Shown here one piece after another: positions 1 through 7,625 of a stretch of DNA of 64,000 bases; the stretch's first letter is position 1, and every line of letters starts with the position of its first letter. Source of the DNA: Cesiribacteraceae bacterium YIM B00369. Lineage in GTDB: Bacteria; Bacteroidota; Bacteroidia; Cytophagales; Cyclobacteriaceae. Below the pieces are notes generated by a model, which saw nothing but the letters and a program-made list of their open reading frames with translations, was not told the DNA's origin and ran no database searches. A program made the position numbers and the translations under genes. The stretch covers positions 1-64,000 of the forward strand of contig JAFMYY010000007.1 in NCBI GenBank assembly GCA_017948555.1. The letters are read 5' to 3'.

Positions 1-196
1 TAAAGGCGCTTCTCAAAACCTCTGAAGGTTTATTTGTAGCTTCCCTTTAAATAGCCGGCTTTACATAACAGTAATAACTTCTCCGGAAGTTCCCTGCCGG
101 TGTAAATTATTTCCCTGCTTTAGCTTCAGAAAAGAATTCAATAAATTTTAGCTGCAAATTTGTTACCACTCACTGCCTTTTCCCTCGATTGGGAGT

Positions 197-228
197 GCAA
201 ACATACGGCGGCTATTTTAGTTTAACAA
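197..228 (-). promoter_or_regulatory. Candidate Bacteroidota-type promoter firing leftward
   Basis: Read on the minus strand, positions 205-197 give TATGTTTGC, a full match to the Bacteroidota -7 consensus TAnnTTTG. A TTG triplet (228-226) lies 20 nt upstream, at the spacing expected for the -33 box. Nothing on the minus strand inside the window lies downstream as a gene, so it would serve a gene or RNA left of position 1. A short hairpin (TCCC/GGGA, 181-194) follows the predicted start. The call rests on motif and spacing only. Confidence 0.4.
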
Positions 229-369
229 GCCCGCTGCTAAAGATAAATTTCCCTGCCTCCGCTTGCTTTCTGCCGCTTCTCTTTTTCAATACCCTTTATT
301 CCGGTTAAGGAATTGTTAACAGAATATTATTACTGCAACACCCCCTTTTCTCCCGCTTAGGCAGCATAA

Positions 370-403
370 AAAAATCCGGAAGGTTTTCACCCTCCGGATT
401 TTT
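370..403. terminator. Bidirectional rho-independent terminator
   Basis: An 11-bp perfect stem (370-380 pairs with 393-403, core ATCCGGA/TCCGGAT) with two further G-C pairs inside is flanked by A-rich sequence on one side and T-rich sequence on the other. It can act in both directions. It separates whatever lies left of the window from the TonB receptor leader. Confidence 0.75.
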
Positions 404-664
404 AGATTTTTATTCCTTCCCCTGTATTAATAAAGTATCCTTCAGAAAAGTATCTGGAACTTAATTGGCAAATCTTTACGGTACCCCATCTTTAAAAGTA
501 AAGTTTTATATTTCTTCTATATTTTTGAGCCTGAAAGTTTTTTCTTATCTGTTAATTTAAAATTAAAAGCCCTGTGCGTAATAGCTTTAGTTTAAATTAA
601 GGCTTTCACTTTATTATAAAAGGCTTTTCTTTTTTTACTCAGGTTACCATTGAATTATATCCTT

Positions 665-3004
665 ATGCATCTCAGACTGTACATATTTTCCTTATTGCTC
701 CTTTCCTTTACTCTTCCTGTCTTCGGCCAGCAACTTCAGCAAAAGCTTTCCGGCACTGTTCTTCAATCAGAATCCTTAAAACCAATTCCTGAAGCTCACA
801 TTACTCTGGAAGGGAATAATCTACAAAAACATACCGTTAGTGATTCTTCCGGAAATTTTAATTTTATCAATATTTCTCCCGGCAGATATAAAATTACTGT
901 TTCACATGTTGCTTACACCAGAAAGACTATTCCTGAGGTTTTCGTTAAAGCAAGCCGCCCCCAGCGACTTTCTATATATTTGCAGGAACAGGAAATTTTA
1001 TTGGCAGAAACTGAAATACACCCACTTCCTGTTACACGTGGAACATCGATCCATTCCACAACCTTTACCATTGAAGAAACACAACGCTTTCCTGCCTCTT
1101 TTTACGACCCGGCCAGGATGATGACTTCTCAGCCCGGTGTTACCACTTCCAACGACCAGGCGAATCAGCTGGTTATACATGGGCAATCTCCAAACCATGT
1201 GAGCTGGCAGTTAGAAGGAGCAGAAATTTTAAACCCCAATCACCTGCCTAATGCCGGCACTTTTAATGACAGAAGCGCCCCGAGCGGGGGCGGTGTAAAT
1301 ATTTTAAGCGGGCAGCTGATGGATAATTCAAGGTTTTACAGCGGGGCTTATCCGGCAAGCATGGGAAATGCAATTGCAGGAATTTTTGACATTTCTCTTC
1401 GGGAAGGAACCCGCGACCAGCGCTCACATACCATACAGGCCAGCTTATTAGGCATTGACCTTGCCACCGAAGGTCCTTTCAGAAAAAGTAAGAACAGTTC
1501 CTACCTTGCCAATTACCGCTATTCAACTGTTGGCCTGTTAAGTGAATTTGGGGTCAATTTTGGAAATGAGGAAATAAAATTCCAGGATTTTTCCTTTCAC
1601 CTGAACTTTCCCTCCACAAAAGCAGGCGCTATTTCTCTTTTCGGGCTGGGAGGCCTAAGCTCCAATAAACTGTTTCCACTGGAAAATTCCGACGAATGGA
1701 AAGCGGACAAAGACAGGCAGGAGGTGCTTTTTGAGGCAGGCATGGGAGCAGTGGGCATTCGCCAAAGCCTTTCTTTATCCGGCACCGCCTCTGTCAGCCA
1801 AACACTTGCCTATTCTTCGGGCTACAGCAATCGCCAGGGGCAGTTTTTTAACCTTAACTCCAACCCTTTCAACTTAAGTGAGACATCCGTTAATCAGCAT
1901 TTACTTGCATACAAAGGAGTCCTCGCCAAACACCACACCGACGCACTCACCTCTAACAGCGGTTTGTCCATCAATTATTACAATAGTAGTTTTTTTGCAA
2001 GGGACGAACGACTCCTCCAAGGCGATGCTGATCTTAAACTTTCTTACGCCAGCTTTCATCCTTTTACAGAATTTCACTATACCTGGTCTCCTGCCTGGCT
2101 GGTAACCGGCGGCCTTCGATTGCTGTTTGACACCCATAATACTACTCTTTTTCCTGAACCACGGCTGGATATCCTGCATAGCCTAAGCCCCAACAGCAAG
2201 CTGCAATTCAGCTATAATTTACTTAGCCAACCCACGTTAATACAACCCTTCCTTTTACCTGCTGCTTATCGAAACGATCAAAAAATTCATCTTGACCCTA
2301 TCAGGAGCCATTATACCTCTATAGGATACCAGAAAAACTGGCAATCACAAACCAGCCTGAAATCAAAAATATTTTATCAGCACTTTTATCAGGTACCTGT
2401 AAGTATTGGCTCAGGCATTTTCTCTGCATTAAATACGGTAGAAGAACTGGCATTTGGCAATATCCGGCAGGAAGGACGAGGCCAAACCTATGGAATTGAT
2501 GCTTCACTGCAACGCTATTTTGTAAGAGATCTTTATTACCTGTTAAGCTTATCTCTCTTTGATGCTACTTATAAAGATGCCTTAGGTGAAACGCACAATA
2601 TGAGGTATAACAGCCGGTACACACTAAGTTTTACCGGTGGCAAAGAATGGATAAAACAAAAAGGAGAGAAACTTCGCACCATCGGACTGAACCTGAAAGG
2701 GATATACAGAGGCGGCTACTGGCAAACTCCAATTGACAGGGAAGCTTCAATAGCAGAAAATACGACAATTCTTAACCAGGACCGGCCTTTCGAAGAAAGA
2801 CTGCCTGCTTATTTCAGCCTGGACCTCCGCCTGAGCCACACGAAGCAGAAAGAAAAATACCTGCGCATCTGGTCTTTGGATATCCAGAACATTACTAATC
2901 GCCGGAACATAAGCTGGTATTATTTTGACCAGCTAAAAGAGGAAATAAAACCGGCTTACCAACTGGGGATTATCCCTGTTTTAGGTTACCGGATTGAATT
3001 CTGA
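665..3004 (+). CDS. TonB-dependent outer-membrane receptor (not SusC type)
   Basis: A 779-residue outer-membrane receptor. The ATG at 665 is chosen over an in-frame TTG at 650 because it gives a clean Sec signal peptide (about residues 1-21, h-region SLLLLSFTLPVFG). A carboxypeptidase-regulatory-like beta-sandwich follows (about 25-110), then a plug domain (about 120-240, with the typical LVIHGQSPNHVSWQLEGAEI stretch) and a 22-strand-type barrel ending in an aromatic residue (RIEF). It is clearly shorter than SusC (about 1000 residues) and has no SusD partner. This type in Bacteroidota imports siderophores, metals, vitamins or small oligosaccharides; the substrate cannot be read from sequence. 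It converges on the AraC gene with only 8 nt between the stops, so whether it belongs to the sugar island is uncertain. Confidence 0.85.
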   Translation: MHLRLYIFSLLLLSFTLPVFGQQLQQKLSGTVLQSESLKPIPEAHITLEGNNLQKHTVSDSSGNFNFINISPGRYKITVSHVAYTRKTIPEVFVKASRPQRLSIYLQEQEILLAETEIHPLPVTRGTSIHSTTFTIEETQRFPASFYDPARMMTSQPGVTTSNDQANQLVIHGQSPNHVSWQLEGAEILNPNHLPNAGTFNDRSAPSGGGVNILSGQLMDNSRFYSGAYPASMGNAIAGIFDISLREGTRDQRSHTIQASLLGIDLATEGPFRKSKNSSYLANYRYSTVGLLSEFGVNFGNEEIKFQDFSFHLNFPSTKAGAISLFGLGGLSSNKLFPLENSDEWKADKDRQEVLFEAGMGAVGIRQSLSLSGTASVSQTLAYSSGYSNRQGQFFNLNSNPFNLSETSVNQHLLAYKGVLAKHHTDALTSNSGLSINYYNSSFFARDERLLQGDADLKLSYASFHPFTEFHYTWSPAWLVTGGLRLLFDTHNTTLFPEPRLDILHSLSPNSKLQFSYNLLSQPTLIQPFLLPAAYRNDQKIHLDPIRSHYTSIGYQKNWQSQTSLKSKIFYQHFYQVPVSIGSGIFSALNTVEELAFGNIRQEGRGQTYGIDASLQRYFVRDLYYLLSLSLFDATYKDALGETHNMRYNSRYTLSFTGGKEWIKQKGEKLRTIGLNLKGIYRGGYWQTPIDREASIAENTTILNQDRPFEERLPAYFSLDLRLSHTKQKEKYLRIWSLDIQNITNRRNISWYYFDQLKEEIKPAYQLGIIPVLGYRIEF

Positions 3005-3012
3005 CTCCAGCA

Positions 3013-3888
3013 CTACATGCTTAAATTCAAATAATTCTTTTTATACTGCAACGGCGACATCTTTTTAACTTTCTTAAAATGACGGTAGAAGTTGGAAACA
3101 TTATTAAAGCCACACTCGAAACAAATTACTTCAGTAGTTAACTTATCTTCCACTAATGCCCTACATACATGGCTAATCCGTATTTCGATCAGGAAGTCGT
3201 AATATGTTTTATTAGTCATTTGCTTAAAATAGCGGCAGAAGGAGGTAACACTCAGATTTGCTATTGAAGCAATTTCTTCCAAACTGATATCATCTTTATA
3301 ATTGGCAAGCGTATAAGAATAAATTTTATCCAGCCTGGCCATTTCTATATCGTTGGATTGAATGTTAGGATATCCGGAGGAAATTGGCTCCATTTCTTCA
3401 CACTCAACTAAAACCTTGATCATGGAAAGAAGCACTATCAGCCGGTCAAGGTTCGTTGCATCCATGGCAGTATGCATAAGCTGGATAAGCTTTTCTTTTG
3501 CTTCCCCGGTAATGACAATCCCTCTTCTGGCTTTTTCCAGCAATTTAGGAATCAGATAGGCTTCAGGAAGGTTCAGGAAATCTTTACCCAGGGAGTGTGG
3601 CAAAAAATGTAAAACCATAGCCTCTACTTCAAGCCCTGCATTTTCCTGAAAATACTCTTCCTTGCATCGCCACATATGGGGAAGGTTCTCCCCCAAAAGA
3701 AGCATTTCACCTGCTGAAAAATTGCTGATATTATCTCCAATAAAGCGAACCCCCTCCCCTTTTATAGTATAATGCAGTTCCAGTTCGGGGTGGTAATGCC
3801 AAACTGTTCCAAACTTCGGCATATTATCATGCCGTATACTATAAGAGTTTTGTATTTTGATAGGAACTTTATGAAATCGGGGCTTCAT
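3013..3888 (-). CDS. AraC-family transcriptional regulator, cupin sensor domain
   Basis: A 291-residue one-component regulator. The N-terminal part (about 25-110) has the cupin-type signature of sugar-responsive AraC proteins (WHYHPELELHYTIKGEG followed by a GEMLLLGENLPH strand). The C-terminal hundred residues carry the double helix-turn-helix (DISLEEIASIANLSVTSFCR and CFECGFNNVSNFYRHFKK, ending SPLQYKKNY). It is transcribed divergently from the isomerase/aldolase genes that begin at 4440, with a 551-bp shared intergenic region holding two inverted repeats. The natural inference is that it controls the + strand sugar genes and perhaps itself. The effector is unknown. Cytoplasmic; no signal peptide. 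Confidence 0.9.
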   Translation of the reverse strand: MKPRFHKVPIKIQNSYSIRHDNMPKFGTVWHYHPELELHYTIKGEGVRFIGDNISNFSAGEMLLLGENLPHMWRCKEEYFQENAGLEVEAMVLHFLPHSLGKDFLNLPEAYLIPKLLEKARRGIVITGEAKEKLIQLMHTAMDATNLDRLIVLLSMIKVLVECEEMEPISSGYPNIQSNDIEMARLDKIYSYTLANYKDDISLEEIASIANLSVTSFCRYFKQMTNKTYYDFLIEIRISHVCRALVEDKLTTEVICFECGFNNVSNFYRHFKKVKKMSPLQYKKNYLNLSM

Positions 3889-4025
3889 TAAAAAGGAATT
3901 TTATACAATATGATTTTAAAAGATCTATTAACCCTAAGGAATTTCCACATTATAAGGACAATAAACACACCTCAAACTGCCTGGCTGTTACCTGCCTTTC
4001 ATTTCACCGGAACTGGTATCTTATT

Positions 4026-4058
4026 AAACTAAGCAAACTTTAATTTATTGCTTAGTTT
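4026..4058. repeat. 11-bp perfect inverted repeat, operator candidate
   Basis: AAACTAAGCAA at 4026-4036 is mirrored exactly by its reverse complement at 4048-4058, with an 11-nt AT-rich spacer. No gene ends nearby in a direction that would need a terminator here: the AraC gene starts at 3888 and runs leftward, and the isomerase starts at 4440. A protein-binding site is therefore more likely than a terminator. Confidence 0.55.
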
Positions 4059-4222
4059 TAAGCATCCTCAGGATCAAAATCAGAATTCCACCTTTCACCT
4101 TTTCTTCAGCTACTATAGCATTCCTTCTGAATTCTTCAAATAACTTACACAAATTCTTAAACAATAAATTCTGTCCGGAACAAAACCGGCCGAAAAAGTC
4201 CACGAAAAAGGCAAATGATAAA

Positions 4223-4272
4223 ATCCTACAATAATAGGATATAAAATTATATAATTCACGTCAATACTTTTG
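4223..4272 (+). promoter_or_regulatory. Candidate promoter with overlapping inverted repeat
   Basis: ATCCTA (4223-4228) and TAGGAT (4235-4240) form an inverted repeat with a 6-nt spacer, and TACTTTTG (4265-4272) matches the Bacteroidota -7 consensus TAnnTTTG. No clear TTG -33 box sits 19-21 nt upstream, as would suit a promoter that needs an activator bound at the repeat. The inference is weak but consistent with the divergent AraC gene. Confidence 0.35.
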
Positions 4273-4439
4273 CAACATTTGTAAAAAAGGTTAATTGGAG
4301 AAATTAAATAAAGTCACACAATGAGATAGTTGTAAAATATTGGCATTTATGACTTTTATCCAACCAAACTAAAAATCAACCTTCTACAGAAAAAAATTAC
4401 CTTCCACGGTAAAAAACCATCATAAAAAAGGAATTGAAA

Positions 4440-6074
4440 ATGCAGACAACGAATCACAATGAAGTATGGCTGGTGGCAAGCGGGGATTTAAGGTTATCTG
4501 CCAACAGAAGTTGCTGGGCAGCACAGGAGGAAATGGAAAAACTCCTCACTAAAGCTATTGAGAAGCAGGGCTGGAAAGTTCGCCGGGCACACCCTTACGA
4601 CAAGGAAAAAGAACATGGCTTTATAGATTCTCAAAAAATGGGAATGGAGGTATTCAGAAATATAGATCCTGAGGCTCCTCTCATAGTTGCTGAAAGTGTG
4701 TGGCAATATAGCCACCATGTACTGGCAGGACTTACCACACATAAAGGCCCCGTTTTGACTGTGGCCAACTGGAGTGGTCAATGGCCTGGACTGGTGGGTA
4801 TGCTCAACCTGAACGGCTCTCTTACTAAAGCGGGAGTAAATTACAGCTCACTATGGAGCGGGCATTTTAACGATACTTTCTTTTCAAACGGTTTAACAGA
4901 ATGGCTGGCTACCGGAACCATCCGCCATGATCAAAGCCATGTAAAGGATTTTGAGCTGGTTAAAATTCCTGCAACCGACGAACAAAAAGGCCGGGACTTT
5001 GCCAAAAAGCTCCGCAGCAATAAAGCCATAATGGGAGTATTTGATGAAGGGTGCATGGGAATGTTCAATGCTATCGTTCCGGATCATTTGTTGCATAAAA
5101 CCGGAATCTTTAAGGAACGCCTGAGCCAGTCCAGCCTTTATGCAGCCATGCAGGAGGTTGAAGAAAAAGAAGCAAGAGCTATACTGGACTGGCTGCTGGA
5201 AAAAGGGGTAAAGTTTAACTGGGGAAAAGATGAAGCAACAGAGCTTACCGAAGCTCAGAGTCTTGAGCAGTGCAAAATGTACATTGCTGCCCTGCGCATT
5301 GCCGATGAATTTGGCTGCGATACTATAGGCATTCAGTATCAGCAGGGACTGAAAGACCTTAGCGTTGCCAGCGACCTGGTAGAAGGATTATTAAACAACG
5401 GGGAACGTCCTGCCGCCTATTCAAAATCAGGCAAGGAATTATTCCCAGGTCAGGCTCTCCCACACTTCAATGAGGTAGATGAATGTGCAGGAATAGACGC
5501 CCTTCTTACCTACCATCTCTGGAAAGAAATGGGAATGGATGGGGAAAATACTTTACATGATCTCCGCTGGGGGCAGCAGTATCAGGAAAACGGAATTGAT
5601 GCATTTGTATGGGTGTTCCTCATTTCAGGCGCAGCTCCTCCCAACCACTTCATCAACGGATACAAAGGTGCTAGCAGTGACCGGCAACCCCCTATGTATT
5701 TTCGCCTGGGAGGCGGGAGCTTAAAAGGTGTAAGCAAACCCGGCCATATTGTCTGGAGCAGAGTATTTGTAATGAACGACAAACTCCACTGCGACCTTGG
5801 CGTTGCCGAGGTAGTAAAGCTTCCCGAAGAAGAAACAAATCGCCGCTGGCAGGAAACCACCCCTCAGTGGCCTATTATGCACGCCGTATTGAAAGGAGTT
5901 AGCCGCGACCAGATGATGGCACGCCATAAAGCAAACCATATTCAGGTTGTTTATGCAAAGGATGAAGCCTCTGCTCATAAAGCTTGCCGCATAAAAGCCG
6001 CAGCCATGGCTGAATTGGGTATTGAAACTCACTTCTGTGGGGATGTTGACTGGCAAGGGCATGATTTCAACTAA
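4440..6074 (+). CDS. L-fucose/L-arabinose isomerase-fold protein
   Basis: A 544-residue cytoplasmic protein with the layout of the L-fucose isomerase superfamily: an N-terminal Rossmann-like half (about 1-330, with [19 protein letters not shown]) and a C-terminal half bearing acidic and histidine positions that match the metal/active-site set ([18 protein letters not shown], then LHDLRWGQ, then [12 protein letters not shown] near the end). Such enzymes interconvert aldoses and ketoses at a Mn2+ centre. It is divergent from classical FucI, and I do not assign a sugar. The ATG at 4440 is preferred over the in-frame TTG at 4434; AAGGA lies about 8 nt upstream. It is first in a run with the DHDPS-family aldolase and GH78, suggesting catabolism of a released deoxy- or methyl-pentose/hexose. 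Controlled presumably by the divergent AraC protein. Confidence 0.7.
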   Translation: MQTTNHNEVWLVASGDLRLSANRSCWAAQEEMEKLLTKAIEKQGWKVRRAHPYDKEKEHGFIDSQKMGMEVFRNIDPEAPLIVAESVWQYSHHVLAGLTTHKGPVLTVANWSGQWPGLVGMLNLNGSLTKAGVNYSSLWSGHFNDTFFSNGLTEWLATGTIRHDQSHVKDFELVKIPATDEQKGRDFAKKLRSNKAIMGVFDEGCMGMFNAIVPDHLLHKTGIFKERLSQSSLYAAMQEVEEKEARAILDWLLEKGVKFNWGKDEATELTEAQSLEQCKMYIAALRIADEFGCDTIGIQYQQGLKDLSVASDLVEGLLNNGERPAAYSKSGKELFPGQALPHFNEVDECAGIDALLTYHLWKEMGMDGENTLHDLRWGQQYQENGIDAFVWVFLISGAAPPNHFINGYKGASSDRQPPMYFRLGGGSLKGVSKPGHIVWSRVFVMNDKLHCDLGVAEVVKLPEEETNRRWQETTPQWPIMHAVLKGVSRDQMMARHKANHIQVVYAKDEASAHKACRIKAAAMAELGIETHFCGDVDWQGHDFN

Positions 6075-6359
6075 AAAAATAATTGCCATTTAACCAGCTT
6101 TTGCATTAGAATTTTTCTTTCTATGCAAACATACTACAAGAGGAAGCAAATAAGATACAGAACTCAGCCTCCTATTATTGTTATATTTGATATTCAGCAC
6201 CAAGAATTTCTTCCTATGTATTACAATACAACAACCCAGCTATTAAGCCGCAAAAAATTAATCCATACCACTGAAATCGATTGCGGGGAGATATTACCAG
6301 ACCATGAATCAAAGAAAAAAATATTTAGAGAAAGTAGTTTAACTAATTTCCAAAAGAAA

Positions 6360-7295
6360 ATGATTGAAACTAAAAAAGGCTTTATTCCGGTAATGCTTAC
6401 CCCATTCAAGGATAATGGAGCGGTGGACTACTATGGTTTGGCCGACCTGATTGAATTTTATCTTGAAGCCGGTGCTACAGGTCTGTTTGCCAATTGCTTA
6501 TCCAGCGAAATGTATGAGCTGACAGAAGAGGAAAGGATAAAGGTTACAAAGTTTGTTGTTGATTATGTAAAAGGTACTGTTCCCGTGGTTGCTACAGGAA
6601 CTTTCGGAGGTCCTGTAGAAGAACAGGCTGCCTTTATAAAAAGAATACATGATACAGGTATTCAGGCTGCAATTATTATTACCAGCCTCCTTGCCGAAAA
6701 AGATGATTCGGAAGAGGTATTTGAGGAAAATGTTTATAAACTGTTCCAGCATACCGACAATATTCCAATGGGCTTTTATGAATGCCCTGATCCCTACAAA
6801 AGGGTATTATCACCGGAACAGCTGGGAAGAATTGCAGCTGCAAGCAACAGGATCCTATACTACAAAGACACCAGCCTTAGCATCGATAGTGTGAAAGCTA
6901 AAATAGAAGCGGCCAAAGGCCATGAATTTAAGCTTTATGATGCCTATATGGTTCATGCAGTTGAATCTTTAAAGGCCGGATCGGCAGGATTAACATGTAT
7001 ACAGGGCAATTATTTTCCTGAACTCATCGTGTGGCTGTGCAATAACTTTAATAATTCGTCAAGGCAGATTGAAGTGGACAAGGTTCAGCGTTTTCTTGAA
7101 GAAAATATGGAAGTGATGCATCATGTATATCCTACTGTTTCTAAATACTTTCTACAGAAACGTGGCCTTAGCATTTCCACAGTTGTACGGAAGAATGATG
7201 GTATTTTTTCTAAAGAAGCAAAGAATAAGGTAGATAAGCTGTTCAACGATTATCAGCAGCTCCATAAAGAACTGGGAATTAAAAGTGCCATATAA
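6360..7295 (+). CDS. DHDPS/NAL-family aldolase or dehydratase
   Basis: A 311-residue TIM-barrel enzyme of the dihydrodipicolinate synthase/N-acetylneuraminate lyase family. The start at 6360 gives the standard N-terminus (KKGFIPVMLTPFKDNG); 79 upstream in-frame codons have no coding character. The Schiff-base lysine is K169 (ILYYKDTS) and the partner tyrosine is Y140 (MGFYECP). The usual GTTGE loop that binds the pyruvate carboxylate is replaced by NCLSSE (45-50), so the substrate is probably not that of DapA. Family members here cleave or dehydrate 2-keto-3-deoxy sugar acids. It follows the isomerase gene after 285 bp without a clear terminator and lies upstream of GH78; a role in splitting the sugar-acid product of the pathway is inferred. 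A second family member (51290-52192) is not closely similar and is broken. Confidence 0.8.
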   Translation: MIETKKGFIPVMLTPFKDNGAVDYYGLADLIEFYLEAGATGLFANCLSSEMYELTEEERIKVTKFVVDYVKGTVPVVATGTFGGPVEEQAAFIKRIHDTGIQAAIIITSLLAEKDDSEEVFEENVYKLFQHTDNIPMGFYECPDPYKRVLSPEQLGRIAAASNRILYYKDTSLSIDSVKAKIEAAKGHEFKLYDAYMVHAVESLKAGSAGLTCIQGNYFPELIVWLCNNFNNSSRQIEVDKVQRFLEENMEVMHHVYPTVSKYFLQKRGLSISTVVRKNDGIFSKEAKNKVDKLFNDYQQLHKELGIKSAI

Positions 7296-7625
7296 ATTCA
7301 GATTCAAACTCTAATACAAGAAGCGTATTGGTGGAACTTTTATCCGGCAAAAAGCAGGATTTCTTCCTTACATATATTTCCGGCTATCCACCTCCGGGTG
7401 TTTCTCAATTTGGCTTGCAGCTAAATGTTGACTTTTAATAATTGGCAAGTCTGAATAGCTTGTGGCAGCAAATTGTAAGGTTTTAGCAGGGGCGGACTAA
7501 ATAAAAGGAACCATGAGTTTTTCTAACCCACTCTACATTCACAATTTTCCCGGATAACCGGCGTGGCAGATAAGAAAGAAAATAAGATACTGAAAGAAGC
7601 ACGGGGCATTTAAACAACTAAGGAA
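7296..7625. other. Gene-less stretch before GH78
   Basis: 330 bp between the aldolase and GH78. I see no ORF, no strong hairpin with a T-run and no convincing TAnnTTTG promoter on either strand. Confidence 0.5.

Larger units (their letters stand above)
1..664. other. Gene-less left edge
   Basis: No open reading frame with credible coding character was found here on either strand. The stretch holds a minus-strand promoter-like pair at about 197-228 that would fire out of the window and a strong bidirectional terminator hairpin at 370-403 (both listed separately). Positions 413-664 are AT-rich and form the presumed leader of the TonB receptor. An octamer matching TAnnTTTG lies at 520-527 on the + strand, but I see no matching TTG box at the right distance, so I do not call it a promoter. 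Confidence 0.6.
3889..4439. promoter_or_regulatory. Divergent control region between araC-type gene and isomerase
   Basis: This 551-bp AT-rich region has no coding ORF. It contains a perfect 11-bp inverted repeat (4026-4036/4048-4058), a second shorter inverted repeat (4223-4228/4235-4240) and, 24 nt after the latter, a TAnnTTTG-type -7 hexamer (TACTTTTG, 4265-4272) on the + strand. The second repeat would overlap the -33 region of that promoter. The start of the isomerase gene is about 165 nt further on, leaving a long leader. Regulator binding is inferred from position only. Confidence 0.5.

Noticed and set aside
520-527. TAnnTTTG match upstream of the TonB receptor
   Set aside because: No TTG box at 19-21 nt upstream; such octamers are common in AT-rich leaders.
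650-664. TTG start for the TonB receptor at 650
   Set aside because: The ATG at 665 gives a normal signal peptide and TTG starts are rare; the five extra codons add nothing.
6123-6359. N-terminal extension of the first DHDPS-family aldolase
   Set aside because: The 79 extra codons are unlike any family member and the standard N-terminus begins at 6360.
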